A DNA stretch of 64,000 nucleotides from Maricaulis virginensis (GCF_027922185.1 NZ_BSFE01000002.1:372001-436000), one strand, 5' to 3'. Shown: positions 20,333 to 29,637, numbered from the stretch's first letter. Numbers and translations are program-made. The notes: generated from the sequence alone by a model not told the origin.

Positions 20333-22874
20333 GGCTGTTGCCCAGCAGGTCAAGATAGGACTGGCGCGTGAAACGCGGCTTGATGCCGGCCTCCAGCTCG
20401 CGGATGACAAAGGTGCTGTCCGCGTCGGAGAGCCGGGCCTCCAGCGTGACATTCAGACCCTGAAGGTCAGGCAGAAGCTCTGCCATCCGGACGGTTCCCG
20501 GTTGATCGTCGCCGAGGCAGGGGCGTTGCGTGTGCCGCGCGACCAGGGCCCGATCGTCCCTGTATACACCGAATGTCAGGATCAGATTGGCGTCGGCCGG
20601 GCAGGTATAGGTGAAGCCGACGCTCGCGGACTCCGCATCGTCCTGCGGAACAGGGAAGGTAATCCGCAAAGTCTCGTCCGCCGCCAGTCCGTCGACAGTC
20701 TGCGACTGGTCGACAAGCTGTGCCAGTTCTGGCGTGCTCGCCGCGGAAACCGGGAAGGCGAGGGTGTTATCCAGCATGAACACCTGATGGCCGGGAAAGT
20801 CGAACACGGCCCAGCTGTTGGTGCGGAGGACGCGGTAGATATCCGGGTACAGCCAATGGCGCCGCCCCTCCGTCCCGACAACCACCACATCCGGCGCCAG
20901 GGTGCGCAGGGCCGTGGTGAAGTGTTCGCTGTTGCGTGCCTGGTGCAGATAGCGCCGGGCATTGATGGTGTACCAGCCATCCTCGAAATTCAGCGCGCCT
21001 GACGGGCCGATCGAGGTCGACAGGTACAGGCGCCGCCGGGGCGACGGGCTCAGGCCGTCGAGCATCGCGTTGATCCTGGCTGACGTCGCGGCGAACTCGG
21101 CCAGCGTGTCGCGGCTCTTGGGGTGCAGGGCCTGGAAGATATTGTATTCCGCCAGATGATAACTGCCTGTGGGGAGCAATACGATCTGCAGCCCGCAAAG
21201 CGCCGTCAGGGCAAGGGCGGTTGCCCGGAATGCGGCGGGGACCGGTGCGGAAACCGCAAGCACGATCCCTGTGGCAACGGCCAGCAGCGCCGGGAAAACG
21301 GGCCATAGCAGCCGCAGATCATTCTGCAGGGCGGTCAGGGTGCCGACGGCGGCCAGAAGACCGGCCAGAATGACCAGCCATACCCGCAATCGTTTGACGA
21401 GGGCAGCTGCCGCAGCGGGCAGGGCAAGCAGCAGGCCTGCGCCCAGCGATCCGCGCAGGTCGTGGGGCGATATGGATTGGGTGTCGAACACCAGGCGGAC
21501 AAACATGTCGAGGCTGGCAAAGCCCTCATGCGGGGTCCGGTGCTGGTTCGGCGGGTAGAAGTCCGACTGGAAAATCTGGTTGTAGTACGGAAAGACCGGG
21601 TTTCCCGTCAGCAGGAAGGTGGCCAGCACGACCGGCACCACAAGCGCGGTCATCGCGATTGCGGTCGCGGCGGTCAGGGTCGCGATGGACCGGATCGGGC
21701 GGCGATGCCGCATGAACAGCGTCGCCACGGCGAGCGCATACAGGAAAACGCTCATCACCCAGGCCGAATTCTTGGAAGCGGCAGCGCCGGCGAGGCACAG
21801 GCCGAAACCGAGCAGACAGGGCGCTGCGGCCGCCGTCGTGCGGGACTTCAGCGCGAGAACCAGTGCCGTCATCGCGCCCGTAATGAACATGGCGACGGCA
21901 TTGTCATAATAGAAATCGCCGGAGAGCTTCAGCAGCACCGGAGTGGTGATCACGATTGCGCCCGCGGCCCAGCCGGCGATGCGGGAGCGGCAAATCGTGT
22001 GTGCGATCACGCCAGCGCATGCCGCATAGAGGCTGGCCTGGACACAGTTCAGGGCCCGGGCGCCGCCTTCTCCCGCCATCAGATAGGCCGAGCCGGCGAG
22101 GTGCAGCCCGCCCAGCGGCTGCAGCCCCCAGGCGGCGCGCCAGGGGGCCTGGTGCCATTCGCCGTGAACCCGCAAATGTTCGAAATAGCCCTGGTATGCG
22201 GCCCGGGCGTCGGGACCGAGCTCAGGCAACAGACTCATCAATGCGAAGGTCAGGAAGCCTGCGATGCCGAGGAGCGCGAATCCGGCCGGCGCACGGTGCA
22301 CCGAACGGCCGGCGCTGGCAAGGCAGAGCCGGGCGAACCTGCGTCCGTCAGGGCCGAGCGCAGCCCAGGCCAGAGCACCCAGCGCCAGGTATGCGGCAAA
22401 ATGTGTGTTAGCGGTATTCAGCGGGATCCAGAACGCCGCCCAGAGTGCGCCGCTGACCAGTGCGAGCCCCGCGACGGTACAGACAATCAGCAGGCCGCCT
22501 CCGGGACGGGCTTTCGCGCTGCGGGGAAAAAGGCCTGTCGAGATCCGCCAGACAACGGCAAGCCCCAGCAGCGCCGATGCCCCCAGCTGCACGAGCAGTC
22601 CGGCAGCCACACCGGGGCCCCAGCTGAACAGCATGAACAGGATGACGGGCAGCCACGCGACCCATTTGCGGGTTCTGTCGAGAAAAGGACGGACAATCAG
22701 AACGGACGCGACCGTCGCGAGGGCGGGCAGGAAAAATGTCCAGATACCGCCCACGCCCGGTAGCCAGCGCGCCGAAGACTCCGCTGGCCAGAGGGCAAAA
22801 ACGGCGACCGCAACGAGAACGACAACGCCGGTGAGCGCTGCCGTCGCGACGGGAATGACAGCCGCTCTAGTCAT
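20316..22874 (-). CDS. Large polytopic membrane protein, probable lipid-linked glycosyltransferase (ArnT/PMT-like)
   Basis: About 852 residues. At least ten hydrophobic segments fill the first 560, followed by a soluble C-terminal domain (about 590-850). The short motif GNPVFPYYNQIFQSDFYPP between helices is typical of GT-C-like bacterial membrane glycosyltransferases of unknown specificity. It overlaps the upstream glycosyltransferase gene by eight bases when ATG 22874 is used, so the two are coupled; ATG 22907 is an alternative. The last residues (SQSVIR) are encoded by the dispersed repeat at 20232-20332. The likely role is transfer of a polyprenyl-phosphate sugar outside the membrane. Confidence 0.7.
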   Translation of the reverse strand: MTRAAVIPVATAALTGVVVLVAVAVFALWPAESSARWLPGVGGIWTFFLPALATVASVLIVRPFLDRTRKWVAWLPVILFMLFSWGPGVAAGLLVQLGASALLGLAVVWRISTGLFPRSAKARPGGGLLIVCTVAGLALVSGALWAAFWIPLNTANTHFAAYLALGALAWAALGPDGRRFARLCLASAGRSVHRAPAGFALLGIAGFLTFALMSLLPELGPDARAAYQGYFEHLRVHGEWHQAPWRAAWGLQPLGGLHLAGSAYLMAGEGGARALNCVQASLYAACAGVIAHTICRSRIAGWAAGAIVITTPVLLKLSGDFYYDNAVAMFITGAMTALVLALKSRTTAAAAPCLLGFGLCLAGAAASKNSAWVMSVFLYALAVATLFMRHRRPIRSIATLTAATAIAMTALVVPVVLATFLLTGNPVFPYYNQIFQSDFYPPNQHRTPHEGFASLDMFVRLVFDTQSISPHDLRGSLGAGLLLALPAAAAALVKRLRVWLVILAGLLAAVGTLTALQNDLRLLWPVFPALLAVATGIVLAVSAPVPAAFRATALALTALCGLQIVLLPTGSYHLAEYNIFQALHPKSRDTLAEFAATSARINAMLDGLSPSPRRRLYLSTSIGPSGALNFEDGWYTINARRYLHQARNSEHFTTALRTLAPDVVVVGTEGRRHWLYPDIYRVLRTNSWAVFDFPGHQVFMLDNTLAFPVSAASTPELAQLVDQSQTVDGLAADETLRITFPVPQDDAESASVGFTYTCPADANLILTFGVYRDDRALVARHTQRPCLGDDQPGTVRMAELLPDLQGLNVTLEARLSDADSTFVIRELEAGIKPRFTRQSYLDLLGNSQSVIR

Positions 22875-23931
22875 CAGTCTCGAACTGGCTGGCGGGGCGG
22901 CCGACACCGATACCGAGAAGCCAGGAAATCGGCTGCTTGGGTTCCTTGCCGATGTCGTAGTTCAGGAAGCCGACAAGGAATATCGTTGCGAGGATGACGA
23001 GAACCTCGATCAGGGCAACGGCGCCGCCCGAGCGGGGGATGCCGGTGAGTGTGCTCTGGGTCCACGCCGACATTGCGCCCAGCGTGCCGAAAACCGCGAA
23101 TACGAGCCCCAGGAAGAGCAGCACGCTGCCGGGATTGAAGTCGCGGAGCACATACTGGTAGAAGAGCCGCTTGGCGAGCGTGACAACGTGCCGTCCGGCG
23201 AACTGGAACAGCTCCGAGCGGACATCGAGGCTGCTTTCCTCGTCGCCGTAGACCGCGTTGTGGGGGATCTCGACGACCTTGGCGCCCAGCGTGTTGATCC
23301 GGAACAAGAGATCGGTCTCGAAGAAATACCGCTTTGAGAGCTTTTCCATTGGCAGGCATTCCGCAAGCCGGCGGTCGATTGCGATATAGCCATTTGTCGG
23401 ATCTGACAGTGAGTAGTACCCGGTGGAGAACCGGCTGATGAAGGTGAGGGCGAGATTCCCGGCTCGCCGGGCGAAAGGCATGGTCTCGGACGCTTCCAGG
23501 TAGAAGAACCGGTTGCCCTTCACATAGTCGGCCTGGCCGTTGACAATCGGTGCCGCGAAGTTGCCGGCAAGCGTGGCATCCATCTGTCCGTCGCCGTCGA
23601 CCTTGACCAGCACATCCGCGCCGCGCGCCATCGCCTCCCGCATGCCGGTCAGCACCGCACCGCCCACGCCCTGGTTCCGGTCGTGACGCACGACCGTTAC
23701 CCGCGGGTCGGTACAAGTCTGTTCGACAAAGTCGCCGCTTTTCTCGGGGCAGGCGTCATCAACCACGATGATCATCGAGACTTCGCGTCCGACGTCCCCG
23801 ATAACGCCCAGAATGTGATCGCGAACCCGATAGGCGGGAATGATCACGGCGATGCTCGACGGGGCCGAATCCTCGGCCGAAGGATGACGGTGCGGACCCG
23901 GTCCTGTATCGCGATGGAGACTCACGGCCAT
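22867..23931 (-). CDS. Polyprenyl-phosphate glycosyltransferase (GT2, DPM1/ArnC-like) with two C-terminal TM helices
   Basis: 354 residues. The GT2 domain begins IAVIIPAYRVRDHILGVIGD, has the DDACP and nucleotide motifs, and the catalytic VKVDGDGQMD. The C-terminal tail holds two hydrophobic helices (LLFLGLVFAVFGTLGAM and VLVILATIFLVGFLNYD), the layout of dolichol-phosphate mannose synthase-like/ArnC-like enzymes. It should load a sugar from a nucleotide donor onto undecaprenyl phosphate on the cytosolic face. ATG 23931 starts the recognisable protein; the frame is open further upstream without support. Confidence 0.88.
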   Translation of the reverse strand: MAVSLHRDTGPGPHRHPSAEDSAPSSIAVIIPAYRVRDHILGVIGDVGREVSMIIVVDDACPEKSGDFVEQTCTDPRVTVVRHDRNQGVGGAVLTGMREAMARGADVLVKVDGDGQMDATLAGNFAAPIVNGQADYVKGNRFFYLEASETMPFARRAGNLALTFISRFSTGYYSLSDPTNGYIAIDRRLAECLPMEKLSKRYFFETDLLFRINTLGAKVVEIPHNAVYGDEESSLDVRSELFQFAGRHVVTLAKRLFYQYVLRDFNPGSVLLFLGLVFAVFGTLGAMSAWTQSTLTGIPRSGGAVALIEVLVILATIFLVGFLNYDIGKEPKQPISWLLGIGVGRPASQFETDD

Positions 23932-24040
23932 CCCTTGGTCATTCTCATGCTGGCCAAAGGCGCTATCATGACGTGAAGGGCATTGGAAGTTGTATTGCGG
24001 ACGGCCGGGGCTCTGCCAGGGTCGGGGCCAGGGGGCAGCC

Positions 24041-24385
24041 ATGAAACTCGCCGTGCTTTTTCTGTTTTCAATCCTGCTTGCGAGCGGGCAGGTGGCGTTC
24101 AAGTTTGCCGCGATCGATATCAAGGCGCGGGTCGAGGCAATCGGCGGTCTCTGGGCTTTTGCATCGCTTCCCCTGTTTGCCGCCTTGGTGATCTATGCCG
24201 GCGCCACTGCGCTCTGGGTCTGGATCCTGACCGACACACCGCTCTCGCGCGCCTATCCTTTCGCCTTGCTCGGCGCGATTTTTGTGCCGGCGGCCTCGGT
24301 TGTCCTGTTCGGCGAGAGCCTGACCTGGTCTTATCCGGTCGGCCTGCTCCTGGTCTGTCTGGGCGTTTATCTGTGCGTGCGCTGA
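24041..24385 (+). CDS. Small EamA/SMR-type membrane protein (ArnE-like flippase subunit)
   Basis: 114 residues with four predicted transmembrane helices. The last part (PLSRAYPFALLGAIFVPAASVVLFGESLTWSYPVGLLLVCLGVYL) is the EmrE/EamA hallmark seen in ArnE/ArnF and other lipid-linked sugar flippases. It starts 109 bases from, and divergent to, the glycosyltransferase gene, and probably flips the product of that enzyme. ATG 24041 follows GGGGGCAG. Multidrug export is the alternative, less likely given context. Confidence 0.75.
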   Translation: MKLAVLFLFSILLASGQVAFKFAAIDIKARVEAIGGLWAFASLPLFAALVIYAGATALWVWILTDTPLSRAYPFALLGAIFVPAASVVLFGESLTWSYPVGLLLVCLGVYLCVR

Positions 24386-24433
24386 GCGCCTGAGCGGCGT
24401 GCAAGCCACTTGATCTGTCGTGCACAACGGGAC

Positions 24434-25207
24434 ATGACGCGCACCATGACGGACCTGTACCAGACCGGGCATACAGCCCCCGCCTTCATCCTCCATACGC
24501 CCCAGCTGGGCGAGAATATCGGCGCCGCCGCACGCGTGATGGGGAATTTCGGCCTGCCGGAACTCGTCGTGCTCGATCCGCGCGACGGCTGGCCGAACGA
24601 CAAGGCGATCACGATGTCGGCGGGGTCGCCGGTCCTGGACAATGCCCGCGTGGAATACCGTCTGACCGATGCGACCCACGACTTTACCCGTCTCTACGCC
24701 ACCACAGCGCGGCCGCGCGGCATGGAGAAGCCGGTTCTCACCGCCCGCCAGGCGGTAGCCGAGATGCGGGCCGCCATCGCCGCCGGTGAACGGGTCGGCG
24801 TGATGTTCGGTGGCGAGAAGTCCGGCCTGCCCAATGAGGCGGTGACCATGGCCGACGCGATCATCACCCTGCCGGTCGATCGCAGCTTCTCCTCGCTCAA
24901 TCTCGCCCAGGCGATCGCCGTGATTGCCTATGAGTGGAAAGCCGAGGAAGCGCCGCCGGCCGAGTTCGAGCCGGTCTCGGACATCGCCAAACGCGAAGAC
25001 CTGGAGCGCATGTTCGAGCATTTCGAATACGAGCTGGAGAGGGCCGGCTTTTTCTATCCGCCCTCCAAGACGCCGCTCATGGTCCAGAATCTGCGCAATG
25101 CCTTCATTCGCGGCCGCTGGACCGAGCAGGAGGTGCGCACCTTCCGCGGTGCCGTGAAAGCGCTGGCTCTGGGCCGCGGCAAGGCGAGGGTGGTGCGGGA
25201 GGACTAA
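24434..25207 (+). CDS. trmJ: tRNA (Cm/Um32) 2'-O-methyltransferase, TrmJ-type SPOUT enzyme
   Basis: 257 residues. SPOUT motifs are clear: GENIGAAARVMGNFGLPELVVLDP, VMFGGEKSGLPNEA, and LPVDRSFSSLNLAQAIAVIAYEW, which forms the S-adenosylmethionine-binding knot. A TrmJ-like C-terminal extension follows (LERMFEHFEYELERAGFF). It methylates the ribose at tRNA position 32 in the well-studied relatives. ATG 24434 and ATG 24446 are both possible. The stop overlaps the convergent hydrolase stop by four bases. Confidence 0.88.
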   Translation: MTRTMTDLYQTGHTAPAFILHTPQLGENIGAAARVMGNFGLPELVVLDPRDGWPNDKAITMSAGSPVLDNARVEYRLTDATHDFTRLYATTARPRGMEKPVLTARQAVAEMRAAIAAGERVGVMFGGEKSGLPNEAVTMADAIITLPVDRSFSSLNLAQAIAVIAYEWKAEEAPPAEFEPVSDIAKREDLERMFEHFEYELERAGFFYPPSKTPLMVQNLRNAFIRGRWTEQEVRTFRGAVKALALGRGKARVVRED

Positions 25208-26304
25208 TCCGCCGTCAGCGCCCCGAGCAGTTCGAAGGCAAAGTCCGGCGCCTCGAATGCCTTGTCATTGCCCTGAACGGCGAGGGTCAGGCCGGAGCGG
25301 CTGTCATGGATGACCGACGACCGGTAGCCGCCGAAATCACCGCCATGGGCGATGCGGTAGGCGCCGTCGTCGTGGAAGCGCACATAGATGCCCAGGCCGT
25401 AGCCGCGCGTGCCGGCCTCGTCGAACGCATTGATATCCGAGCGCATGATGGCGCCCTCGGCAGCGAAAAATCCACCATCGCCCAGGGCGCGATAGAGCGT
25501 GACGAGGTCTCCCGGCGTGGTGACCCAGCCGCCGCCCGTCCACTCATGGTCGAGGTTGGATTTCAGCGTGCCGCGGCGCGCTGTCGCCTGCCGTCCGAAC
25601 AGGCCGTGCGTATGACCGGCCGCGAGGTTCTCGAACGTCCGGCCCTGCAGCGGCTCGGTGCCCGTCATGCCCAGCGGTTCGATCACAAGGCGCCGGGCCA
25701 GATCGTAGAAGGTCTCGCCGGTCGCCGTCTCGATGATCAGGCCGACGAGGATGTAGTCGGTGTCGGAATAGGAAAAGTGCGCGCCCGGTTCGCCTTCCGC
25801 CGCATCCCCGGCGACGAAGCCGGCCAGCTCGTCGGGGGAATAGCCGCGATTGCCGCGTATCAGGCCGGCGAGGAAGAAGTCGAGGTCTTCCAGATAGTCC
25901 GGCACACCGGCGGAATGGTTGAGCAGCATGCGCAGGGTCAGCGCGTCGGCATTGGCGAGACCGTCCCACCAGTCGCGGTCCGACAGCCAGGTCGAGACCG
26001 GCGCGTCGAGGTCGAGCGTGCCTGCTTCGGCGAGCTGGACCGCGACCAGGGCGGTGATCGTCTTTCCGGTGCTGCCGGACAGGAAACGCGTGTCGCTGCC
26101 CACGGGAATACCTTCGCGCGGATCGGCGAGGCCTGCGTGCAGGTCGATCCGCGTGCCGTCTGCCCGCCGGATGGTGACGGACAGGCCCGGTACCTGGCCG
26201 TCTTCGACGGCGGCGTTCATCCGGGACAGGGCGAGGGGGGCCGGATCGTCAGCGCCGGCTGGTGCGGCGATCAGGCAGAAAACAATCGGTATAATCAGGC
26301 GCAT
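25204..26304 (-). CDS. Exported serine hydrolase, beta-lactamase class C/PBP4* family
   Basis: 366 residues with an N-terminal signal peptide (LIIPIVFCLIAAPAGA). The catalytic SxxK is S78-TGK81 in FLSGSTGK, and the second motif is YSDTDY in place of YxN. A HGGDFGGYRSSV block near the C-terminus stands in the KTG position. Such proteins include esterases, D-aminopeptidases and penicillin-binding-like hydrolases; the substrate cannot be told and antibiotic resistance should not be assumed. It is convergent with trmJ. Confidence 0.85.
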   Translation of the reverse strand: MRLIIPIVFCLIAAPAGADDPAPLALSRMNAAVEDGQVPGLSVTIRRADGTRIDLHAGLADPREGIPVGSDTRFLSGSTGKTITALVAVQLAEAGTLDLDAPVSTWLSDRDWWDGLANADALTLRMLLNHSAGVPDYLEDLDFFLAGLIRGNRGYSPDELAGFVAGDAAEGEPGAHFSYSDTDYILVGLIIETATGETFYDLARRLVIEPLGMTGTEPLQGRTFENLAAGHTHGLFGRQATARRGTLKSNLDHEWTGGGWVTTPGDLVTLYRALGDGGFFAAEGAIMRSDINAFDEAGTRGYGLGIYVRFHDDGAYRIAHGGDFGGYRSSVIHDSRSGLTLAVQGNDKAFEAPDFAFELLGALTAD

Positions 26305-26407
26305 AGGGCTGCCTAGAACCGGGGGCGGGCGGGGTCAAGGCAAGGTATCGTGATCAAGGACCCGCAGCGCCGCGGCGATCCAGCCGCCGGCACCGGCAGC
26401 GCGCCCA

Positions 26408-26435
26408 TTGACTTCCCTGTCCTGGCAGGTAAAAC
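26408..26435 (+). promoter_or_regulatory. Putative promoter of rpsD
   Basis: TTGACT at 26408-26413 and TAAAAC at 26430-26435 are separated by 16 bases. A transcript from here would have a leader of roughly 118 bases before rpsD, compatible with S4 autoregulation, but no specific S4 site was identified. Nothing else is seen in 26305-26559. Confidence 0.35.
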
Positions 26436-26559
26436 CCCCGCTTCCCTCGCCGGGGCCAGACCCTGGATCGTTTCACTTCAACGGGACGATGCGTGGACCG
26501 CCGTTTTGATCGCGTGCTGATGAGGGAGAGCGCGCCGGGCCGCATCGAATAGAGAGAAC

Positions 26560-27177
26560 ATGTCGAAGCGTCATTCGCAGAAATACAAGATTGACCGCCG
26601 CATGGGTGAAAACCTGTGGGGCCGTCCGAAGTCTCCGGTCAATTCGCGTTCCTACGGCCCGGGCCAGCACGGTCAGCGCCGCAAGGGCAAGATGTCCGAT
26701 TTCGGCCTGCAGCTGCGCGCCAAGCAGAAGCTGAAGGGCTATTACGGTTCCATCACCGAGAAGCAGTTCCGCCGCACCTATGACGAGGCTTCGCGCCGCA
26801 AGGGCAACACGACGGAAAACCTGATCGGCCTGCTGGAAAGCCGCCTGGACGCGATCGTCTACCGCGCCAAGTTCGTGCCGACCGTCTTCGCTGCGCGTCA
26901 GTTCGTGAACCACGGCCACGTCAAGGTGAACGGCGTCAAGACCAACATCCCGTCCTACCGCTGCAAGCCGGGCGACGTGATCGAGGTTCGTGACCGCTCG
27001 CGTTCCATGGCCCTGGTGCTGGAAGCCCTGGAAAGCGCCGAGCGCGATATCCCGGACTATATCGACCTGGATCCGAAAGCCATGAAGGCCACCTTCGTGC
27101 GCATGCCGGAATTCTCCGAAGTGCCGTATCCGGTGCAGATGGAACCGAACCTGGTCATCGAATTCTACTCCTCGTAA
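26560..27177 (+). CDS. rpsD: 30S ribosomal protein S4
   Basis: 205 residues, full length. It contains the N-terminal S4 helical domain (YKIDRRMGENLWGRPKSPV) and the S4 RNA-binding motif (LESRLDAIVYRAKFVPTVFAARQFVNHGHVKVNG). It is a primary 16S rRNA binder in 30S assembly. It is isolated from other ribosomal protein genes, as is usual in alphaproteobacteria, and is followed by a strong intrinsic terminator at 27204-27234. Confidence 0.98.
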   Translation: MSKRHSQKYKIDRRMGENLWGRPKSPVNSRSYGPGQHGQRRKGKMSDFGLQLRAKQKLKGYYGSITEKQFRRTYDEASRRKGNTTENLIGLLESRLDAIVYRAKFVPTVFAARQFVNHGHVKVNGVKTNIPSYRCKPGDVIEVRDRSRSMALVLEALESAERDIPDYIDLDPKAMKATFVRMPEFSEVPYPVQMEPNLVIEFYSS

Positions 27178-27203
27178 GAGGACGAAATCCGACCTGGAAA
27201 ACA

Positions 27204-27234
27204 GGCCGCTCCGGATCTCCGGGGCGGCCTTTTT
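27204..27234 (+). terminator. Intrinsic terminator of rpsD
   Basis: GGCCGCTCCGG at 27204-27214 pairs with CCGGGGCGGCC at 27219-27229 (one wobble pair, 4-base ATCT loop), followed by five T residues. It lies 26 bases after the rpsD stop. Confidence 0.92.
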
Positions 27235-27255
27235 CCTGGCGTGGAGATTGCCGTG

Positions 27256-28467
27256 TCAGCCGGCGTCCGGCCCGTTGCGATCCTGCCGGCCGTCCAGGCC
27301 GAGCATGTGTGCCGAAACACCGGCCGTCAGCCCGTGCACGAGCAGCGAGATCACCACGATCACGAAGACGAGGTCGAAGAAGACCGGTGTGATCGGTCCG
27401 GGGCTGACCACCGGAAAGATCGCCAGGAAGATCGGCACCGATCCCCGCATGCCCATCCAGCCGATATAGGCCTGTTCGCGCCATGGCATGCGTGCCGGCA
27501 AAAGGCAGGCGAAGACGGCCAGCGGCCGCGCGATCAGGATAAGCGCGCCTGCGAGGATCAGCCCGCTGGCGGCCACTCCGCCCAGCTCGCTCGGCGTTAC
27601 CAGCAGGCCGAGCAGTACGAACAGGCAGATCTGCGCAATCCAGGACAGGCCTTCGTGAAAATGGATGGCCCGTTGCGGCGGCTTGGCACCGTGATTGGCG
27701 ACGACAAGCCCGAAGAGATAGACCGCCAGGAAACCCGATCCGCCGATCAGTCCTGTTCCCGAGAAGGTTGCGAGCCCCGTCGCCAGCAGGAAGGGGGAGG
27801 CAAGGCCAGCGGGCAGTCTGAGCCAGCTCAGCAGGCTGGAGGCCAGCCAGCCGCCGGCAAGACCGGTCAGCAATCCCAGGCCGAGCTGGCTGGCGAGAAG
27901 AGGCAGTGCGCCTGCAAGGGCGTTCAGCGAGAGCCCGCTGCCGCTGTCGACGATTTCCACCAGGCTGATGGTGAGGAAGATCGCGACCGGGTCGTTGACG
28001 CCGGATTCCACGAGCAGGGTCTGGCGTGGCCGCTGGGGCAACCGTATCCCGCCATGGCGCAGTGACATGAAGGTGGCGGCGGCATCCGTGGAGCTGACCA
28101 CCGCGCCGAACAGCAGGCCTTCCGCCAGCGAGGCACCCAGCAGGAGGCTGTAGGCGAGCCCGACGAAGGTCGCGGTCAGCACCACGCCGGGACCGGCCAG
28201 CAGGCCTGCCGGCAGGGCTGCCGCCTTCACGTCCGACCAGCGCGTGTCGAGCCCGCCGGACAAGAGGATCAGGGCCAGGCAGATCGAGCCGGCCGAATAG
28301 GTCAGCGCAAAGTCCTCGAACTCGATCCCGCCGGGACCGTCTTCACCCAGCGCCATGCCGATCGCCAGGAAGACAAGCAGGATCGGCGCCCGGAAGCGCG
28401 ATGAAAGCGGGATCAGCATGATGCTCAGCGCGATGGTGGCGCTGATCAGAAGCAGGATGTGCAGCAT
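27256..28467 (-). CDS. Cation/proton antiporter, CPA1 NhaP2/CvrA-like
   Basis: 403 residues, almost entirely hydrophobic with about 12 helices. IGMALGEDGPGGIEFED near the N-terminus, STDAAATF and the ion-binding ESGVNDPVAIFLT match NhaP2-type K+/Na+:H+ antiporters. It lacks the C-terminal TrkA-C and CorC-like domains of E. coli NhaP2 (578 residues), so it is a short form without the nucleotide-sensing tail. ATG 28467 gives the best N-terminus; GTG 28515 is an alternative. Confidence 0.88.
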   Translation of the reverse strand: MLHILLLISATIALSIMLIPLSSRFRAPILLVFLAIGMALGEDGPGGIEFEDFALTYSAGSICLALILLSGGLDTRWSDVKAAALPAGLLAGPGVVLTATFVGLAYSLLLGASLAEGLLFGAVVSSTDAAATFMSLRHGGIRLPQRPRQTLLVESGVNDPVAIFLTISLVEIVDSGSGLSLNALAGALPLLASQLGLGLLTGLAGGWLASSLLSWLRLPAGLASPFLLATGLATFSGTGLIGGSGFLAVYLFGLVVANHGAKPPQRAIHFHEGLSWIAQICLFVLLGLLVTPSELGGVAASGLILAGALILIARPLAVFACLLPARMPWREQAYIGWMGMRGSVPIFLAIFPVVSPGPITPVFFDLVFVIVVISLLVHGLTAGVSAHMLGLDGRQDRNGPDAG

Positions 28468-28743
28468 AAGGGCGTCAGCAGAGCCGGAAAAGGTCGGAAA
28501 AATGGGGCAAATCACACTCTAGCCGGTCGCTGGCTCATTGCCGACTGCCGTTGGGAACAGAGGGTGATGCAATGACAGGCAGACCTGCTACGACTGCGGG
28601 CAGTCGGCGAACCTGGTTCGCTTGAGAGGAGCAAGGGGTTGATTCTCGCGACGTAACCGGTTTCATGTGATCTCCGTCACGGTCGCTGGGGGAGTTAGCC
28701 GGTCGTGCGGAATTCGTGTCGGGCAACACGGACGGGGGCAAGA

Positions 28744-29247
28744 GTGAAAGCAGTTTGGGGTGTTTTCGCAGGCGTGGCGGTGATGGCGTCGGCATGTTCG
28801 ACGACCGGGAGTGCGGGCGATGAGGGGCGTTCCGCATTCCTGCCGTCACTGCCCCCGATGCCCGCCATGCGGGCGCTTCCACGCATCCGCTTTTCCGACA
28901 TGCGCGTACCCGGTTTCGGCCGGGCGCCGGCGGTCGACCCGTCGCTCGAACCGGTCATGCACTGGCGGGTGATCGACAACGAGATCCTCGTTGTGCATGC
29001 CGGCAGCCACGGCTGTACCGCGCGCTCGGATTTCACGGTCGATGTCGGCAGCTATGAGGGCGACGTCTACGCGGTCAGCCTGTCCCGGGATACGCCGGAC
29101 GGGTGCAGCCGGGAGATGCCCTGGGGCGTGCAGCTGGCGTTTGCGCTCGACGAGCTGGGCGTGCCCGCACAGGGCGAGGTCGTTGTGCTCAATCCGCTGG
29201 AAAGCGCCCCGCCAGCACCCGGCCGCCGCGTGGTCGCGGCGCGCTGA
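28744..29247 (+). CDS. Lipoprotein of unknown function
   Basis: 167 residues from GTG 28744. A signal peptide ends with the lipobox MASAC (Cys at about residue 18). The mature part is proline-rich at first (LPSLPPMPAMRALPRI), then holds a compact region with two cysteines (SHGCTARSD and PDGCSREM) that could form a disulfide. I do not recognise a family. GTG is preferred over the upstream ATG 28705, since it starts the signal peptide. It is divergent from the antiporter gene; the 276 bases between show no clear element. Confidence 0.65.
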   Translation: MKAVWGVFAGVAVMASACSTTGSAGDEGRSAFLPSLPPMPAMRALPRIRFSDMRVPGFGRAPAVDPSLEPVMHWRVIDNEILVVHAGSHGCTARSDFTVDVGSYEGDVYAVSLSRDTPDGCSREMPWGVQLAFALDELGVPAQGEVVVLNPLESAPPAPGRRVVAAR

Positions 29248-29275
29248 CGCAGGCTGGCCGGAGCCCTGAAAGGGC

Positions 29276-29605
29276 TCAGGCCGGTTCGATCAGACCCTTG
29301 TCGCGCAGATAGGTCTGCAACTCGCCGGTCTCGAACATTTCCTTGACGATGTCGCAGCCGCCGACGAACTCGCCCTTGATGTAGAGTTGCGGGATGGTCG
29401 GCCAGTTCGAGAATTCCTTGATACCCTGGCGGATACCATCGTCCTCGAGCACGTTGACGCTCTCGAAATCGACCTGGAGATGGTCCAGCACACGGGCGAC
29501 CACCGAGGAAAAGCCGCATTGCGGAAACACCGGCGTGCCCTTCATGAACAGGACGACGTCGTTATTCTCGATCGTGGACTTGATGACGTCCTGGGCAGTG
29601 GTCAT
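29276..29605 (-). CDS. grxD: Monothiol glutaredoxin, Grx4 family
   Basis: 109 residues. The CGFS active site is C30-S33 (TPVFPQCGFSS), with the glutathione-binding WPTIPQLYIKGEFVGGCDI. Class II monothiol glutaredoxins bind a bridging [2Fe-2S] cluster with glutathione and form heterodimers with BolA. A bolA gene lies about 860 bases upstream on the same strand, separated by an aldo/keto reductase gene. The role is iron-sulfur cluster transfer and iron signalling in the cytosol. Confidence 0.96.
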   Translation of the reverse strand: MTTAQDVIKSTIENNDVVLFMKGTPVFPQCGFSSVVARVLDHLQVDFESVNVLEDDGIRQGIKEFSNWPTIPQLYIKGEFVGGCDIVKEMFETGELQTYLRDKGLIEPA

Positions 29606-29637
29606 GGCGGGACTCCCTGTTGGATCTGTCCGTTCAG

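Noticed and set aside
25204..26304. Beta-lactamase resistance gene
   Set aside because: The SxxK/YxD layout is shared by many esterases and peptidases; nothing points to antibiotic hydrolysis.
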